The notes: generated by a model from the letters alone, not told the origin. A stretch of 33,117 nucleotides of DNA from CAADGL01 sp964643885 (GCA_964643885.1 CAZXUI010000051.1:1-33117); one strand, 5' to 3'; counted from the stretch's first letter, positions 8,321-17,180 are shown. Translations and numbers: made by a program.

Positions 8321-9526
8321 ATGCCGCCCCGCAGAAAAACCCGCCAGGTTCGCGTCGGCCCGGTCCCGCTGGGCGGAGACGCCCCGGTCGTCCTCCAGAC
8401 GATGACGGCCGGGCATACACACAAGGTCGACCAGTGCATCGCCGAGGTGCAGAAGCTGGCCCGGGCCGGGGCGGATATCGTCCGCGTGGCCGTGCCGGAG
8501 AAGGCCGACACCGAGGCGCTGCCGCACATCCTGGCGGCCAGCCCGGTGCCGATCGTGGCCGACGTGCACTTCCACTTCCAGCGGGCGCTGGAAGCGATCG
8601 AAGCGGGCGTCCACAAAATCCGCCTCAACCCGGGCAACATCCAGGAGCGCAAGCAGGTGCTGCGGGTGATCGCCGCGTGCAAGGAGCGCGGCGTCCCTAT
8701 CCGCGTCGGCGTCAACGAGGGCGGGATCGTCGAACGGCGTGACAAGCAGGTGCGGGCGGCCGAGAAGGCGACCCTTTCGTCCGATTACAAGGGCAGCCTG
8801 ATCCGCATCATGCTCGACAAGCTGGAGGAGTACCTGCGCATCTTCGACGAGGCGGACTATCACGACATCGTCATCAGCGCCAAGAGCATCGACCCGCGGA
8901 TCGTGATCGACGCCTACACGGCCATCAGCGAGCGCTACGACTACCCGCTGCACCTGGGCGTCACGCACGCCGGTCCGCCGGAGACCGGCCGCATCCGCAG
9001 CATCACGGCCCTGGGCACGCTGCTGGCCAACGGCATCGGCGACACGATCCGCATCAGCTACGCGGCCGACCCGGTCTATGAAGTCGAGGACGGCAAGGAG
9101 CTGCTGTGCTGCCTGGGGCTGCGCAGCCGGACGGAGCCGGAGCTGATCGCCTGTCCGGCATGCGGGCGGATCGAGGTGGACCTGTTCAAGCTGGTCACGG
9201 ACGTGCGGCAAAAGATCGCCGACGAGATCCGCCTGCCGATCAAGGTGGCCGTGATGGGGTGCGTCGTGAACGGGCCGGGCGAGTGCGAGGGGGCGGACGT
9301 GGCCATCTTCGCCGGGCGCGGCAAGGGGATCATCTACGTGCAGGGCGAGCAGAAGCAGACGGTCGGCGAGCCGGAGATGCTCGACGCGCTGCTGGAAGAG
9401 TGCCGCGAGCTGGCCGTGCGGGTCGAGCGCGGAGAGGCGCAGCTCCTGGGGGCGAGCGTGGAGATCAAGCCGCCGGACCCGCTGCCGCGGGCGGATGGAA
9501 GCGTGCCGCTGACGGTGGTGCGCTGA
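8321..9526 (+). CDS. ispG: 4-hydroxy-3-methylbut-2-enyl diphosphate synthase (IspG/GcpE)
   Basis: 401 residues. The enzyme converts 2-C-methylerythritol cyclodiphosphate to HMBPP in the MEP isoprenoid pathway, using a [4Fe-4S] cluster. The N-terminal TIM barrel is clear (GADIVRVAVP, IVADVHFH, KIRLNPGNI, IRVGVNEG). The C-terminal cluster domain has Cys278 and Cys281 (CPACGR), Cys314 (MGCVVNGPG) and Glu321 (GECEGAD), the three-Cys-plus-Glu ligand set with the same 7-residue last spacing as E. coli. The usual 'QSMTNTDT' near residue 26 is replaced by QTMTAGHTHK, an unusual form of this substrate-side loop. The ATG has only a weak ribosome site. No other MEP gene is adjacent. Confidence 0.96.
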   Translation: MPPRRKTRQVRVGPVPLGGDAPVVLQTMTAGHTHKVDQCIAEVQKLARAGADIVRVAVPEKADTEALPHILAASPVPIVADVHFHFQRALEAIEAGVHKIRLNPGNIQERKQVLRVIAACKERGVPIRVGVNEGGIVERRDKQVRAAEKATLSSDYKGSLIRIMLDKLEEYLRIFDEADYHDIVISAKSIDPRIVIDAYTAISERYDYPLHLGVTHAGPPETGRIRSITALGTLLANGIGDTIRISYAADPVYEVEDGKELLCCLGLRSRTEPELIACPACGRIEVDLFKLVTDVRQKIADEIRLPIKVAVMGCVVNGPGECEGADVAIFAGRGKGIIYVQGEQKQTVGEPEMLDALLEECRELAVRVERGEAQLLGASVEIKPPDPLPRADGSVPLTVVR

Positions 9527-9576
9527 GCACGGCCGCGGGCACGTGCGTGCACCCAGCCCCGATCGCAGTCGGCACG

Positions 9577-9650
9577 GAGCCGCGACCGCCAGCGTGCTCC
9601 GAGCCGCGGCTCGGAGCATGGCGTACGGGCGAGACGCCCGTACCACCCGG
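9577..9650. repeat. Palindrome plus 'gtacgggcgagacgcccgtac' hairpin repeat
   Basis: 9596-9617 is a perfect 22-bp palindrome centred on ccgcgg. It is preceded by gagccgcgaccg (9577) and followed by a 9-bp stem hairpin gtacgggcg-aga-cgcccgtac at 9623-9643, then caccc. The same hairpin with the same flank recurs at 13111-13131. It lies after ispG and could act as a terminator, but there is no T tract. Confidence 0.7.
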
Positions 9651-9813
9651 ATTCATCCGGGCCGGGCGGCGGCGACCCCCTGCTTCGCCGGATCACCTTG
9701 CCTGTCCACACCAATGCGCCGGACCGGCCTGCCGCGGCGCGGCCGCCGCGGTACAGTAGCAACACGCCCGCCGCTCGGCGAAGGAAATCACACCCGCGTC
9801 GGAGTACTGCTCC

Positions 9814-12681
9814 ATGTCGCATCGTCCCTGGCCGCTTCCCAAGCCGCTCTTCGGCGTCCTCCTCACGCACACGTCGTCGCTTCTCGCCCTCGCCGGCCAG
9901 CCGCCTCAGTGGATCGAGCCGGCCGTCGATCGCGACACCACCACCGCCCGCCCGCAGTGGGTCTGGGTCGCCTCGGGCGACATCCCCCCTACCACGTCGA
10001 CCGCGGCCGTCGGGCCGGTCTGGATGGCGCGAACGTTCGACGTGCCGGCCGCGGCGGCCGAGCAAACCGCGCGGCTCGCTCTGGCGGCCGATAATCGCGC
10101 CGTCGCCTATCTCAACGGCGCCGAGGTGCTACGAAGCGAGGACTGGTCGCATGTCGCCTGGGCGGACGCGAAGCTGCGCGCGGGCCGGAACACGATCACC
10201 ATTTGGGCGGAGAACGGCGAAGGCACCGCACAGAACCCCGCCGGCGTGATCGCATTGCTCGTCGCAACGCCAGCCGACGGCCGCGAATTCTCGATCTGCA
10301 CCGACGCATCGTGGCGCGGGGCGGCCGCGGAGTGGGACGGCTGGCCGGCCGCACCCGGGCCGGACGATACGGTCCCTGTGACCGTGCTCGGACCGGCCGG
10401 CGCAAGCCCGTGGGGGCTTTCAGCGGCCGCGTTCGAGCGCCCCCGGCCATGCCCGATCCTGCGGCGCGAGTTCGAGGTCGTCGGCGAGTCGACGAAGGCG
10501 ACGGTGCGGGTCATCGGCCTGGGACACTACGAGCTGCGACTGAACGGCCGGGTCGTCGGCGATACGCTCATCAACCAGGCCTGGTCGCAATACGACAAGA
10601 CGCTCTTCTGGCAGGAGTTCGACGCGACGGAGCTGATCCGGCCGGGCCGAAATGTGTTCGGCGTTCTGCTGGGCAACTCCTTCTGGCGGGTCGAGCCGGC
10701 CAATGATCCCGGGCGGTTCGTGAAGACCGACGCGATGCCGGACTTTTCCGCCGGCCGGCCGTTTCTGCTCTGGCTGGAGGCGCGGATCACGACGGCCGAC
10801 GGCCGCGAACAGGTGGTGGCGACGGGCTCGGCCTGGAAGTGGGCCGACGGCCCGCTGACGTTCTCGCACATCTACGCGGGCGAGGATTTCGACGCGACCC
10901 GCGAGCCGCCGGGATGGGACGAGCCGGGCTTTGACGACAGTGGTGTTCCGTGGCGGGCGGCGCGGGTCGTGGAGCCGCCGGCCGCGACGCTGAAGCCGCT
11001 GCGATCGCCGGGCATCCGCGCGTTCGAGACGTTCGAGCCGGTCGAGATTCGCGAGCCGGCGGAGGGCGTCTACACATACGTGTTTGCCCAGAATTGCTCG
11101 GCGCTGCTGCGGTTCACGCTGGAGGGGCCGGCCGGGGCGCGGGTGCGCTTCAAGCCGTGCGAGTACATGGACGCGGGCGGCCGCGTGCGGTTCACGTACA
11201 CGTGGGGCACGGGCAATGACATCTGGCACGACTACGTGCTCCGCGGCGGCGGGCCGGAGACGCATCAGACGCTCTTCTGCTACGTGGGCTGCCAGTATGT
11301 GGAGGTCACGGGGGCGGTGCCGGCCGGCCGGCCGAATCCGCGTGGGCTGCCTGTGCTGCGCGAGCTGGTGCTCGTGCACACGCGGGCGGCGAACCGCGAG
11401 GTGGGCGAGTTCGCCTGCTCGAGCGAGCTTCAGAACGGGGCGCATCGGCTGATCGACTGGTCGATCCGCTCGAACATGAGCCACGTGGCGACGGACTGCC
11501 CGCATCGCGAGAAAAACGGCTGGCAGGAAGAGAACTGGCACATGGCCCGGGCGATCAGCTACCGCTTCGACGTGCGGGCGTGGTACCGCAAGGTCCTGCG
11601 CGACGTGCGCGATACGCAATTGCCGGACGGACATATTCCGACGAACTGTCCGAACTACCTGGTGGGCGTGCCGCCGCACGGATTCTGGAACGAGGCGCCG
11701 GAATGGGGCATCGCCGGCGTGCTCGTGCCGTGGCACCTGTACGAGTGGTATGGCGACCGCGAAGCGCTGGCGGAGAGCTACGAGAGCATGAAGCGCTACG
11801 TGCAGTATCTCGCGGGTCAGGCGAAGGACGGCGTAATCCGCAGCAACCTGGGGGACTGGTATGACTTCGGGCATGGCAAGGGGGACGGGCCGTCGCGCTG
11901 GACGCCGAGCGAGGTGAGCGCCACGGCCGTCTGGGCGCTCGGCGCGCAGACGCTGGCCCGGGCGGCGGAGGTGCTGGGGCGGACGGAGGATGAGGCGCGA
12001 TACCGCGCGATGTTTGAGCAGGTGCGGGCGGACTTTCTGCGGCATTTCTGGGACGCAACCAGCGCGACGGTTCGCAACTACGGCTCCTGCCAGGCGGCCA
12101 ACGCGACGGCGCTGTGCGTCGGGCTGGTGCCGGAGGAGCAGCGCTCGGCGGCCGTGCACGCGATCGTCGCGGACCTGGAGCAGCGCGGCTGGCAGCAGAC
12201 GACAGGCGAGGTATTGCACGTGTTCCTGATCCGGGCGCTGGCGGAGGCCGGGCGGGGCGACGTGCTGCACAAGGTTTATGCGCGGACGGAGCGCGGCAGC
12301 TATGGATACATGGTCAAGAGCGGGCTGACGACGTTGCCTGAGAGTTGGGACGCAAAGCCGGGGACGGGCAACAGCATGAACCATTTCATGCTGGGGCAAC
12401 TGATGGAGTGGCACTTTGCGTATGTGGCGGGGATTCGGCAGCGGCCGGGAAGCGTGGGCTGGCGGCAGGTGCTGATCTCGCCGCAGCCGGGGCCGCTGAC
12501 GGCCGCGCGGGCGGTGTTCGAGAGCCCGGCCGGGCGGATCGTGAGCGACTGGCGGCGTGAGGGCGGCGAGTTTGTGTTGACGACGGAGATTCCGGCGGGT
12601 GTGGAGGCGGTGGCGCGGCTGCCGGATGGGCGGGAGGTGGAGCTGGGGGTGGGCAAGATGGTGGTGAGGGGTGGCGAGTGA
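9814..12681 (+). CDS. Secreted GH78 alpha-L-rhamnosidase
   Basis: 955 residues. It hydrolyses terminal alpha-L-rhamnose from polysaccharides or glycosides. The start has a signal-like stretch (LFGVLLTHTSSLLALAG). Residues about 45-155 form a beta-sandwich (AADNRAVAYLNG). The Bac_rhamnosid_N-like domain follows (GHYELRLNGRVVGD, about 237-250, through GNSFWRV). The (alpha/alpha)6 barrel spans about 525-870, with the GH78 motif TDCPHREKNGWQEE (560-573), in which Asp561 and the Glu after the Trp are the usual catalytic-site acids, then LGDWYDF (679-685) and TTLPESW (Glu843, expected general base). A C-terminal beta domain closes the protein (ISPQPGPL, GREVELGVG). Full length for the family. GGAG lies about 10 nt before the ATG. 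No transporter or partner enzyme is adjacent. Confidence 0.93.
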   Translation: MSHRPWPLPKPLFGVLLTHTSSLLALAGQPPQWIEPAVDRDTTTARPQWVWVASGDIPPTTSTAAVGPVWMARTFDVPAAAAEQTARLALAADNRAVAYLNGAEVLRSEDWSHVAWADAKLRAGRNTITIWAENGEGTAQNPAGVIALLVATPADGREFSICTDASWRGAAAEWDGWPAAPGPDDTVPVTVLGPAGASPWGLSAAAFERPRPCPILRREFEVVGESTKATVRVIGLGHYELRLNGRVVGDTLINQAWSQYDKTLFWQEFDATELIRPGRNVFGVLLGNSFWRVEPANDPGRFVKTDAMPDFSAGRPFLLWLEARITTADGREQVVATGSAWKWADGPLTFSHIYAGEDFDATREPPGWDEPGFDDSGVPWRAARVVEPPAATLKPLRSPGIRAFETFEPVEIREPAEGVYTYVFAQNCSALLRFTLEGPAGARVRFKPCEYMDAGGRVRFTYTWGTGNDIWHDYVLRGGGPETHQTLFCYVGCQYVEVTGAVPAGRPNPRGLPVLRELVLVHTRAANREVGEFACSSELQNGAHRLIDWSIRSNMSHVATDCPHREKNGWQEENWHMARAISYRFDVRAWYRKVLRDVRDTQLPDGHIPTNCPNYLVGVPPHGFWNEAPEWGIAGVLVPWHLYEWYGDREALAESYESMKRYVQYLAGQAKDGVIRSNLGDWYDFGHGKGDGPSRWTPSEVSATAVWALGAQTLARAAEVLGRTEDEARYRAMFEQVRADFLRHFWDATSATVRNYGSCQAANATALCVGLVPEEQRSAAVHAIVADLEQRGWQQTTGEVLHVFLIRALAEAGRGDVLHKVYARTERGSYGYMVKSGLTTLPESWDAKPGTGNSMNHFMLGQLMEWHFAYVAGIRQRPGSVGWRQVLISPQPGPLTAARAVFESPAGRIVSDWRREGGEFVLTTEIPAGVEAVARLPDGREVELGVGKMVVRGGE

Positions 12682-12815
12682 GTGGCAGGCCGCTGCGAAG
12701 GTTCCGGGTGGATCGCTGCGCGAGCCGCATTCATGGCTCGCAAGGTCGCCCGAGGGTGCGCGTGGTTGTTCGGTACGAACGGCGCGAGCCCTCCCGGCGA
12801 ACTTCGGATCGCATC

Positions 12816-12886
12816 GAGCCGCGACCGCATGTAGGCTCCGAGCCGCGACCACGTGTGGGCTCCGAGCCGCGACCGTGAGGGAGCGG
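12816..12886. repeat. 24-bp tandem repeat, three copies
   Basis: Units starting with gagccgcgacc begin at 12816, 12840 and 12864, an exact 24-nt period; the third ends gtgagggagcgg. This is the same family as the unit at 443-466 (inverted) and 13008-13028 (inverted). Confidence 0.8.
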
Positions 12887-13110
12887 ACGAAGGGTGCAAC
12901 CGCCCCCGCGTCCACGCGTCAGAGCACACTCTCCTTAGCCAATACACGGCGCGCACATGATAGGTGTATGTCTGCCGGCGCTTGCGCGGGCAGCGCCCCG
13001 CCCCCAGCCCGCTCCCTTACGGTCGCGGCGCGGATCGCAGCCATGGTCGCCGCGCGGATCTCTCGAGCGGGACACGCGCGCTCCCCAAGGCGCGAAGCCC
13101 GAGTCATTGC

Positions 13111-13166
13111 GTACGGGCGAGACGCCCGTACCACCCAGCGAGGGCGCCCGTACCACCCAGCGAGGG
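13111..13166. repeat. Hairpin plus duplicated 22-bp unit
   Basis: The 9-bp hairpin gtacgggcg-aga-cgcccgtac (13111-13131) is followed by two copies of a 22-bp unit (cgcccgtaccacccag + cgaggg) at 13123-13144 and 13145-13166. The hairpin matches 9623-9643 exactly, including its caccc flank. Confidence 0.8.
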
Positions 13167-13449
13167 CGCCCTTCAGTCGATCCAGACACTCCCCGAAACG
13201 AGTTCGCCGTTCCCATATGGGCCGGGATTGTCGAAGTGAACGCGGTACGTGATGCTCGACTTGCCGGCCGCTCACCTCCCTGCGGCGCTCGTCCCAGCGA
13301 CACCCCGGCCGACATGAACCCCCTATTCGGGCAGGTAACCGGTCCTTGGGCGGCGGAGGCAAGCTTTTTTCCGCTGTATTCCCGCTTACCTTGCGCCGCT
13401 GCGCAACCCCAGCGGCCGCACCGCCGGCCAGCGCGCGATCCTCTCCGCC

Positions 13450-14733
13450 TCACGCCTTGATCAATGCAAGCGGATTCTGCCCACCCCCCAGCACCTTCGC
13501 CGGGCTCATCTTCAGCCAGTCGCGCAGGACGGTCGCATAGACGCGGCGGAAATCCACGCCGAAGGCCAGGTCGCCGCGGTGCAACTGCTCCAGGCTCGGG
13601 TGCTTTTCGTGCACGCCCGGCCGCAGCCTGCTGCCGAACAGGAACATCGGCGCCGCCTCGCCGTGGTCCGTCCCGCCGCTGGCGTTCTCCTGCACGCGGC
13701 GGCCGAACTCGCTGAAGCACATCACCAGCACGCGATCAAGCAGCTTGTCCTCGGCCAGTGTCTCGACGAAATCCTGCACCGCCTCGCCCAACTGTTGCAT
13801 AAGCTGGCGGTGCCGCCCCGCCTGGCCGGTGTGCGTATCGAAGCCGCCCATCGACACGTAATACACCCGCGTCGGCAGGTCGGCCGCGATCATCCTCGCG
13901 ACGAGCTGAAGCGAGCCGCCCAGCCCGCCGCCCCGCGGGCCGCGGCCGCGACGCCCGCGCACGCTCGCCCCGGCCGCCTTGCGGATCTCATCCGCGCCGA
14001 CCTGCGCCTTGAGCGCCGCCCGCTGGAGGTACGCCGCCAGCTCGTGCCCGGTCGTGGGGAAATCGCCGTCGATGTTATTGAGCTTGCGGAAGACCTCGCC
14101 GGCCGCTTCGTCGCGCTCCGCCCCGCGCCAGGCGAGCGCCCCCGGCTCCTGGAACGCCAGCGGCATGAACGAATCGCCCTGCATCGCCAGCGGCGCCTCG
14201 CCCATCAGGGCGATGCCCTGGATCGGCTCCGGCCCGGGGTCCGAGCCGGAGCAGCACGCATCGAAGTAGCGCCCGATCCAGCCCTCGTGCGACTTGAGGT
14301 TCGGGTCAGCCGTGTGCCAGATGTCCATGCTCATGAAGTGGCTGCGGTTCGGGTTCGGATAGCCGACGCCCTGAATGACGGCCATCTTGCCGTCGTCGAA
14401 AAGCTCCTTCAGGCCGGTCGCGGCCGGGTGCAGGGCGACGCCATTTTCCAGCGGCAGCGCGTCCTTCTTGGGGAGGGCCAGCCGCGGGCGGTTCTTGTAG
14501 TAGGCGTCCATCTCGACCGGGATGACTGTGTTCAGCCCGTCGTTGCCGCCGGCGAGCTGAATGACGACCAGAATCCGCTCGCTGTCATCGCGGCGCCGGC
14601 CGGCCGGCTTGTCCTGCGCCAGCGCGGAGACGGTCTGGCCGAGGAATACGGGCAGCGTGGAGGCGACGCTCAGGAAAGTGATGCCGCCGCTGAGGAACTC
14701 GCGCCGCGTGGTGAAGAACACTTGCTCGCTCAT
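13450..14733 (-). CDS. DUF1501 family secreted protein
   Basis: 427 residues from the ATG at 14733, which has GGAAAGGAAG just upstream; the frame stays open further upstream without a ribosome site. The start has a Tat-type signal (TTRREFLSGG, then a hydrophobic stretch to VSALAQ). DUF1501 marks: VVIQLAGGNDGLNTVIP, GLHP-like VALHPAATGL, MDIWHTADP, and the C-terminal EFGRRVQEN...GGTDHGEAAPMF. The fold is alkaline-phosphatase/sulfatase-like, but the biochemical role is unknown. In many Planctomycetota it is encoded beside DUF1800, as here (the DUF1800 gene ends 120 nt upstream on the same strand), so the two are likely co-transcribed and act together at the cell surface or periplasm. Confidence 0.92.
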   Translation of the reverse strand: MSEQVFFTTRREFLSGGITFLSVASTLPVFLGQTVSALAQDKPAGRRRDDSERILVVIQLAGGNDGLNTVIPVEMDAYYKNRPRLALPKKDALPLENGVALHPAATGLKELFDDGKMAVIQGVGYPNPNRSHFMSMDIWHTADPNLKSHEGWIGRYFDACCSGSDPGPEPIQGIALMGEAPLAMQGDSFMPLAFQEPGALAWRGAERDEAAGEVFRKLNNIDGDFPTTGHELAAYLQRAALKAQVGADEIRKAAGASVRGRRGRGPRGGGLGGSLQLVARMIAADLPTRVYYVSMGGFDTHTGQAGRHRQLMQQLGEAVQDFVETLAEDKLLDRVLVMCFSEFGRRVQENASGGTDHGEAAPMFLFGSRLRPGVHEKHPSLEQLHRGDLAFGVDFRRVYATVLRDWLKMSPAKVLGGGQNPLALIKA

Positions 14734-14771
14734 GACTCTTGCTTCCTTTCCAATCAGCGGCCCCAGATGAT

Positions 14772-14850
14772 CACGGGCAAACCGCACTTGCCCATGCCGC
14801 CCGCTTGTTTCCCCACTCCCGGGCAAGCGGCGCTTGTCCGTGCCACCCGC
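14772..14850. repeat. Two copies of the 'gggcaagc-g-gcgcttgccc-atgccaccc' repeat in an operon gap
   Basis: Copies at 14772-14802 (cacgggcaaaccgcacttg...) and 14820-14850 (gggcaagcggcgcttgtcc...), both imperfect hairpins ending in tgccRcccgc. A third copy is at 295-323. They fill the 120-nt gap between the DUF1800 stop and the DUF1501 start, so a transcript would carry both hairpins. Confidence 0.75.
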
Positions 14851-14853
14851 CCG

Positions 14854-16506
14854 TCAATGCAACTGAAATTCCGGCGTGCTGCAAAGCAGATGCAGCGTCG
14901 TCGCGATCCGCCGCTCTACGCCCGAATCCTCGATCGAAAAGCCTCCGTCCTCTCCGATCAGGTAGCTTACGAGCTGCTCCCGCTTCGACGAGGCCAGCGG
15001 CGTCGCCAGCAGGTGCCGGCTGAAAAAGTCGACGATCTGCTCGGCCGTCGTCAATTCCTGCTCGCGGACGAAGCGCATGACCTCCAGCGGCGGGATCGGC
15101 CGGCCGCGCAGCCGCGAGGCCGGCGAAGGCGACTGCCCCATCATCTGCATCGACGGGTCGTCGACGACCATCGATGTGCCCCCGACCGAGGCGACCTCGT
15201 CATTCTCGGGCGCTTCGGTCATCGGCCGCATCGCGGCCGCGTCGCGCCGCGCCGCCCGCGGGTCGCCGTAGATCAGCCCGCCGACGACGTTGTAGCGCGT
15301 GAACAGCGTGGCCGTGTTGATCCACTTTTCGCCGCCGTCCCAGCCCTTCACGTTCGGCGGCTGCATCAGTTCCTGCCCCATCGCGATCATCGCGCGGCTG
15401 GCCGACTGAAGATCACCGACCGACACGCCGAGCATGCGTGCGGTGCCGACGACCAGCTCCACCGGGCTCTTGACCAGCGACCCGCGCGACTCGGGATGGT
15501 AGAACGCCTGGCTCTTGAGCAGCGTGCGCATGACCGGCCGCATCTCGTACTTATTGTCGCGGATCTCCCTGGCCAGCGCCTCGATCAGCGCTTTGGGCGG
15601 GTCCGGCCGGCAGAACTGTTGCAGGAGCTTCGTCGCAAGGAACCGTGAGCAGGCCTGCTGCTCGAGAATAATGTCGACGATGTCGGCTCCGTCGAAGGGC
15701 CCGCTCTTGCCCAGGAATTGCTTGCGGCCGAAGTCGTGCTCGCGCCTCAGGAAGACGAACCCGTCACGGTTATAGGTCCAGCCGGTAAAGGCCCGCGCGG
15801 CCGCCTTGATGTCGGCCTCGCTGTAGTTGCCGAGTCCGAGCGTGAAGAGTTCCAGCAGCTCGCGGGCGTAGTTTTCGTTGGGCTGGGCCTTGCGGTTGCG
15901 GTTGCCGTCGAGATAGGTCAGCATCGCGCGGTCGCGGCTGACATCGAGCACCAGATCGCGGAAGTTGCCCAGCGCCCGGCGGCGGAGCAGCTCGTTCTGC
16001 TCCTTCATGAACTGGCCGTTGCGGACCTCGCGCATGCCGCTGGTGAAATGGCCGTGCCAGAAGAGCGTCATCCGCTCCTCGAGCGGGCGGGGGGATTCGA
16101 TCATGCGCTCGATCCACCAGAGGCGCACCTCCTCGAGCGTCTGACGATGGGCTCGCCGCTGCTGCTGCTGATAGCGCTGCCGCTCCTCGGGCGAGAGCGC
16201 CCGCAGCTCGGCCCGGTCCGGCGGCTCGAGCACCAGGGGGTCGACCGGCGGCGGAGGCGGCTGATACGGGATGTCCTGAAAGTCGACCAGCCAGTCGACC
16301 GCGGCGTCGAGCCCCATCTCGTGGAACTTGCGCACCTGGTCCGGATTGCCCCCGAACGCCGCCCGCCGCAGAAGGTGAGCCGCCATCTCCGGGGACCAAT
16401 CCTCTGCATCCAGCGGAAGAAGCGACGCCCGGCCGGGGTCGGCCCGTACACCGATGGCGAAGCTCAGGAGGACGACAGCCGCCACTGCGAAGCGAGAGCC
16501 TGGCAT
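14854..16506 (-). CDS. DUF1800 family secreted protein
   Basis: 550 residues from the ATG at 16506, which has GGAG 8 nt upstream and gives a proper signal peptide (SRFAVAAVVLLSFAIGVRA); the frame is open to 16659 without one. DUF1800 marks: AAHLLRRAAFGGNPDQV (about 42-58), MTLFWHGHFTSG, NENYARELLELFTLGLGNY followed by DIKAAARAFTGW, and PPNVKGWDGG with WINTATLFTRYN. A Gln/Arg-rich segment (RQRYQQQQRRAHRQ) lies near residue 120. The function of the family is unknown; the constant pairing with DUF1501 suggests a joint exported system. It is the first gene of a two-gene unit. Confidence 0.93.
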   Translation of the reverse strand: MPGSRFAVAAVVLLSFAIGVRADPGRASLLPLDAEDWSPEMAAHLLRRAAFGGNPDQVRKFHEMGLDAAVDWLVDFQDIPYQPPPPPVDPLVLEPPDRAELRALSPEERQRYQQQQRRAHRQTLEEVRLWWIERMIESPRPLEERMTLFWHGHFTSGMREVRNGQFMKEQNELLRRRALGNFRDLVLDVSRDRAMLTYLDGNRNRKAQPNENYARELLELFTLGLGNYSEADIKAAARAFTGWTYNRDGFVFLRREHDFGRKQFLGKSGPFDGADIVDIILEQQACSRFLATKLLQQFCRPDPPKALIEALAREIRDNKYEMRPVMRTLLKSQAFYHPESRGSLVKSPVELVVGTARMLGVSVGDLQSASRAMIAMGQELMQPPNVKGWDGGEKWINTATLFTRYNVVGGLIYGDPRAARRDAAAMRPMTEAPENDEVASVGGTSMVVDDPSMQMMGQSPSPASRLRGRPIPPLEVMRFVREQELTTAEQIVDFFSRHLLATPLASSKREQLVSYLIGEDGGFSIEDSGVERRIATTLHLLCSTPEFQLH

Positions 16507-16635
16507 GGTGCGAACTCCGGCCGGGAGCATCCGCGGGGCTGACCGTCGCCGGCACACGTCCCCGTCGACCAGCCGAACGGCGCCGGGCCGGCCGTATTGC
16601 CGTAAGCAGCGCGTCTGTATGCCGTTTACGGCGGT

Positions 16636-16664
16636 TTGACTCGGCCTGTATCGGATCATACCAT
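16636..16664 (+). promoter_or_regulatory. Candidate sigma-70 promoter of trxA
   Basis: TTGACT (16636-16641), 17 nt, TACCAT (16659-16664). Transcription would begin about 49 nt before the trxA ATG. A palindrome (gccgtttacggc) lies just upstream at 16621-16632, between the two divergent genes. Confidence 0.5.
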
Positions 16665-16719
16665 CTGCGGACCGCGTTCTAAAGTGGAGATGGGGCGCCG
16701 GACGCGCAAGGAGGAATCA

Positions 16720-17058
16720 ATGGCGGGTGCGAACATCCTGACGCTTGACGAGTCGAACTTTGACCAGGAGGTGCTCCAGTCGGACGTGCCCGTGCTGGTG
16801 GATTTCTGGGCGGAGTGGTGCGGCCCGTGCCAGTTGCTCGCTCCGACCATCGAGGAGCTGGCTGACGAATACGCCGGCAAGGTCAAGGTCGGCAAGGTCG
16901 ACATCGACAAGGCCGCGAACCTGGCCTCGAAGTTCAACGTGATGAACATCCCCACGGTGGTACTGTACGAGGGCGGGCGGGCCGTAGAGCGGATCGTCGG
17001 CGCCCGCCCGAAGAAGGATTTCAAGGCGCTGCTCGACGCACGGGTCAGCGCGGGCTGA
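16720..17058 (+). CDS. trxA: Thioredoxin
   Basis: 112 residues. Small cytoplasmic disulfide reductase. The ATG at 16720 follows a near-perfect ribosome site (aaggagg, 16708-16714); an upstream extension of the frame to 16636 is not needed. The active site WCGPC places Cys34 and Cys37 correctly after VLVDFWAEW, the cis-Pro is Pro78 (NIPT), and the C-terminal helix (KKDFKALLDARV) is complete. Length is normal for a single-domain thioredoxin. It is divergent from the DUF1800-DUF1501 unit and followed by a hairpin terminator. Confidence 0.96.
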   Translation: MAGANILTLDESNFDQEVLQSDVPVLVDFWAEWCGPCQLLAPTIEELADEYAGKVKVGKVDIDKAANLASKFNVMNIPTVVLYEGGRAVERIVGARPKKDFKALLDARVSAG

Positions 17059-17142
17059 GCTGGGCTGCTCGGCCGGCCGAGGGGGCGCTGGCCGGCGGCG
17101 GCGGACGACGTTCCGTCAACGGTTGAATTGAGACGGGTCTCG

Positions 17143-17180
17143 GAGCGGCACCTGGCGAGTCGGCCGGGTGCCGCTCGTTT
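17143..17180 (+). terminator. Hairpin terminator after trxA
   Basis: 10-bp perfect stem (gagcggcacc at 17143-17152 with ggtgccgctc at 17167-17176) and a 14-nt loop, followed by gttt. It lies 85 nt past the trxA stop. Confidence 0.55.

Larger units (their letters stand above)
12682..13449. other. Long repeat-rich intergenic region between convergent genes
   Basis: This 768-nt gap separates the GH78 gene (plus) from the DUF1501 gene (minus). It contains the 24-bp array at 12816, the unit at 13008, the hairpin and 22-bp direct repeat at 13111-13166, and a short open segment at 13173-13271 (minus) that reads like a protein tail. No complete gene is supported. Confidence 0.6.

Noticed and set aside
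10420..12915. Minus-strand open frame of 831 codons
   Set aside because: Antisense to the GH78 gene, with no ribosome site or motif.
13579..15648. Plus-strand open frame of 689 codons
   Set aside because: Runs antisense across both DUF1501 and DUF1800, so it cannot be a natural unit of either.
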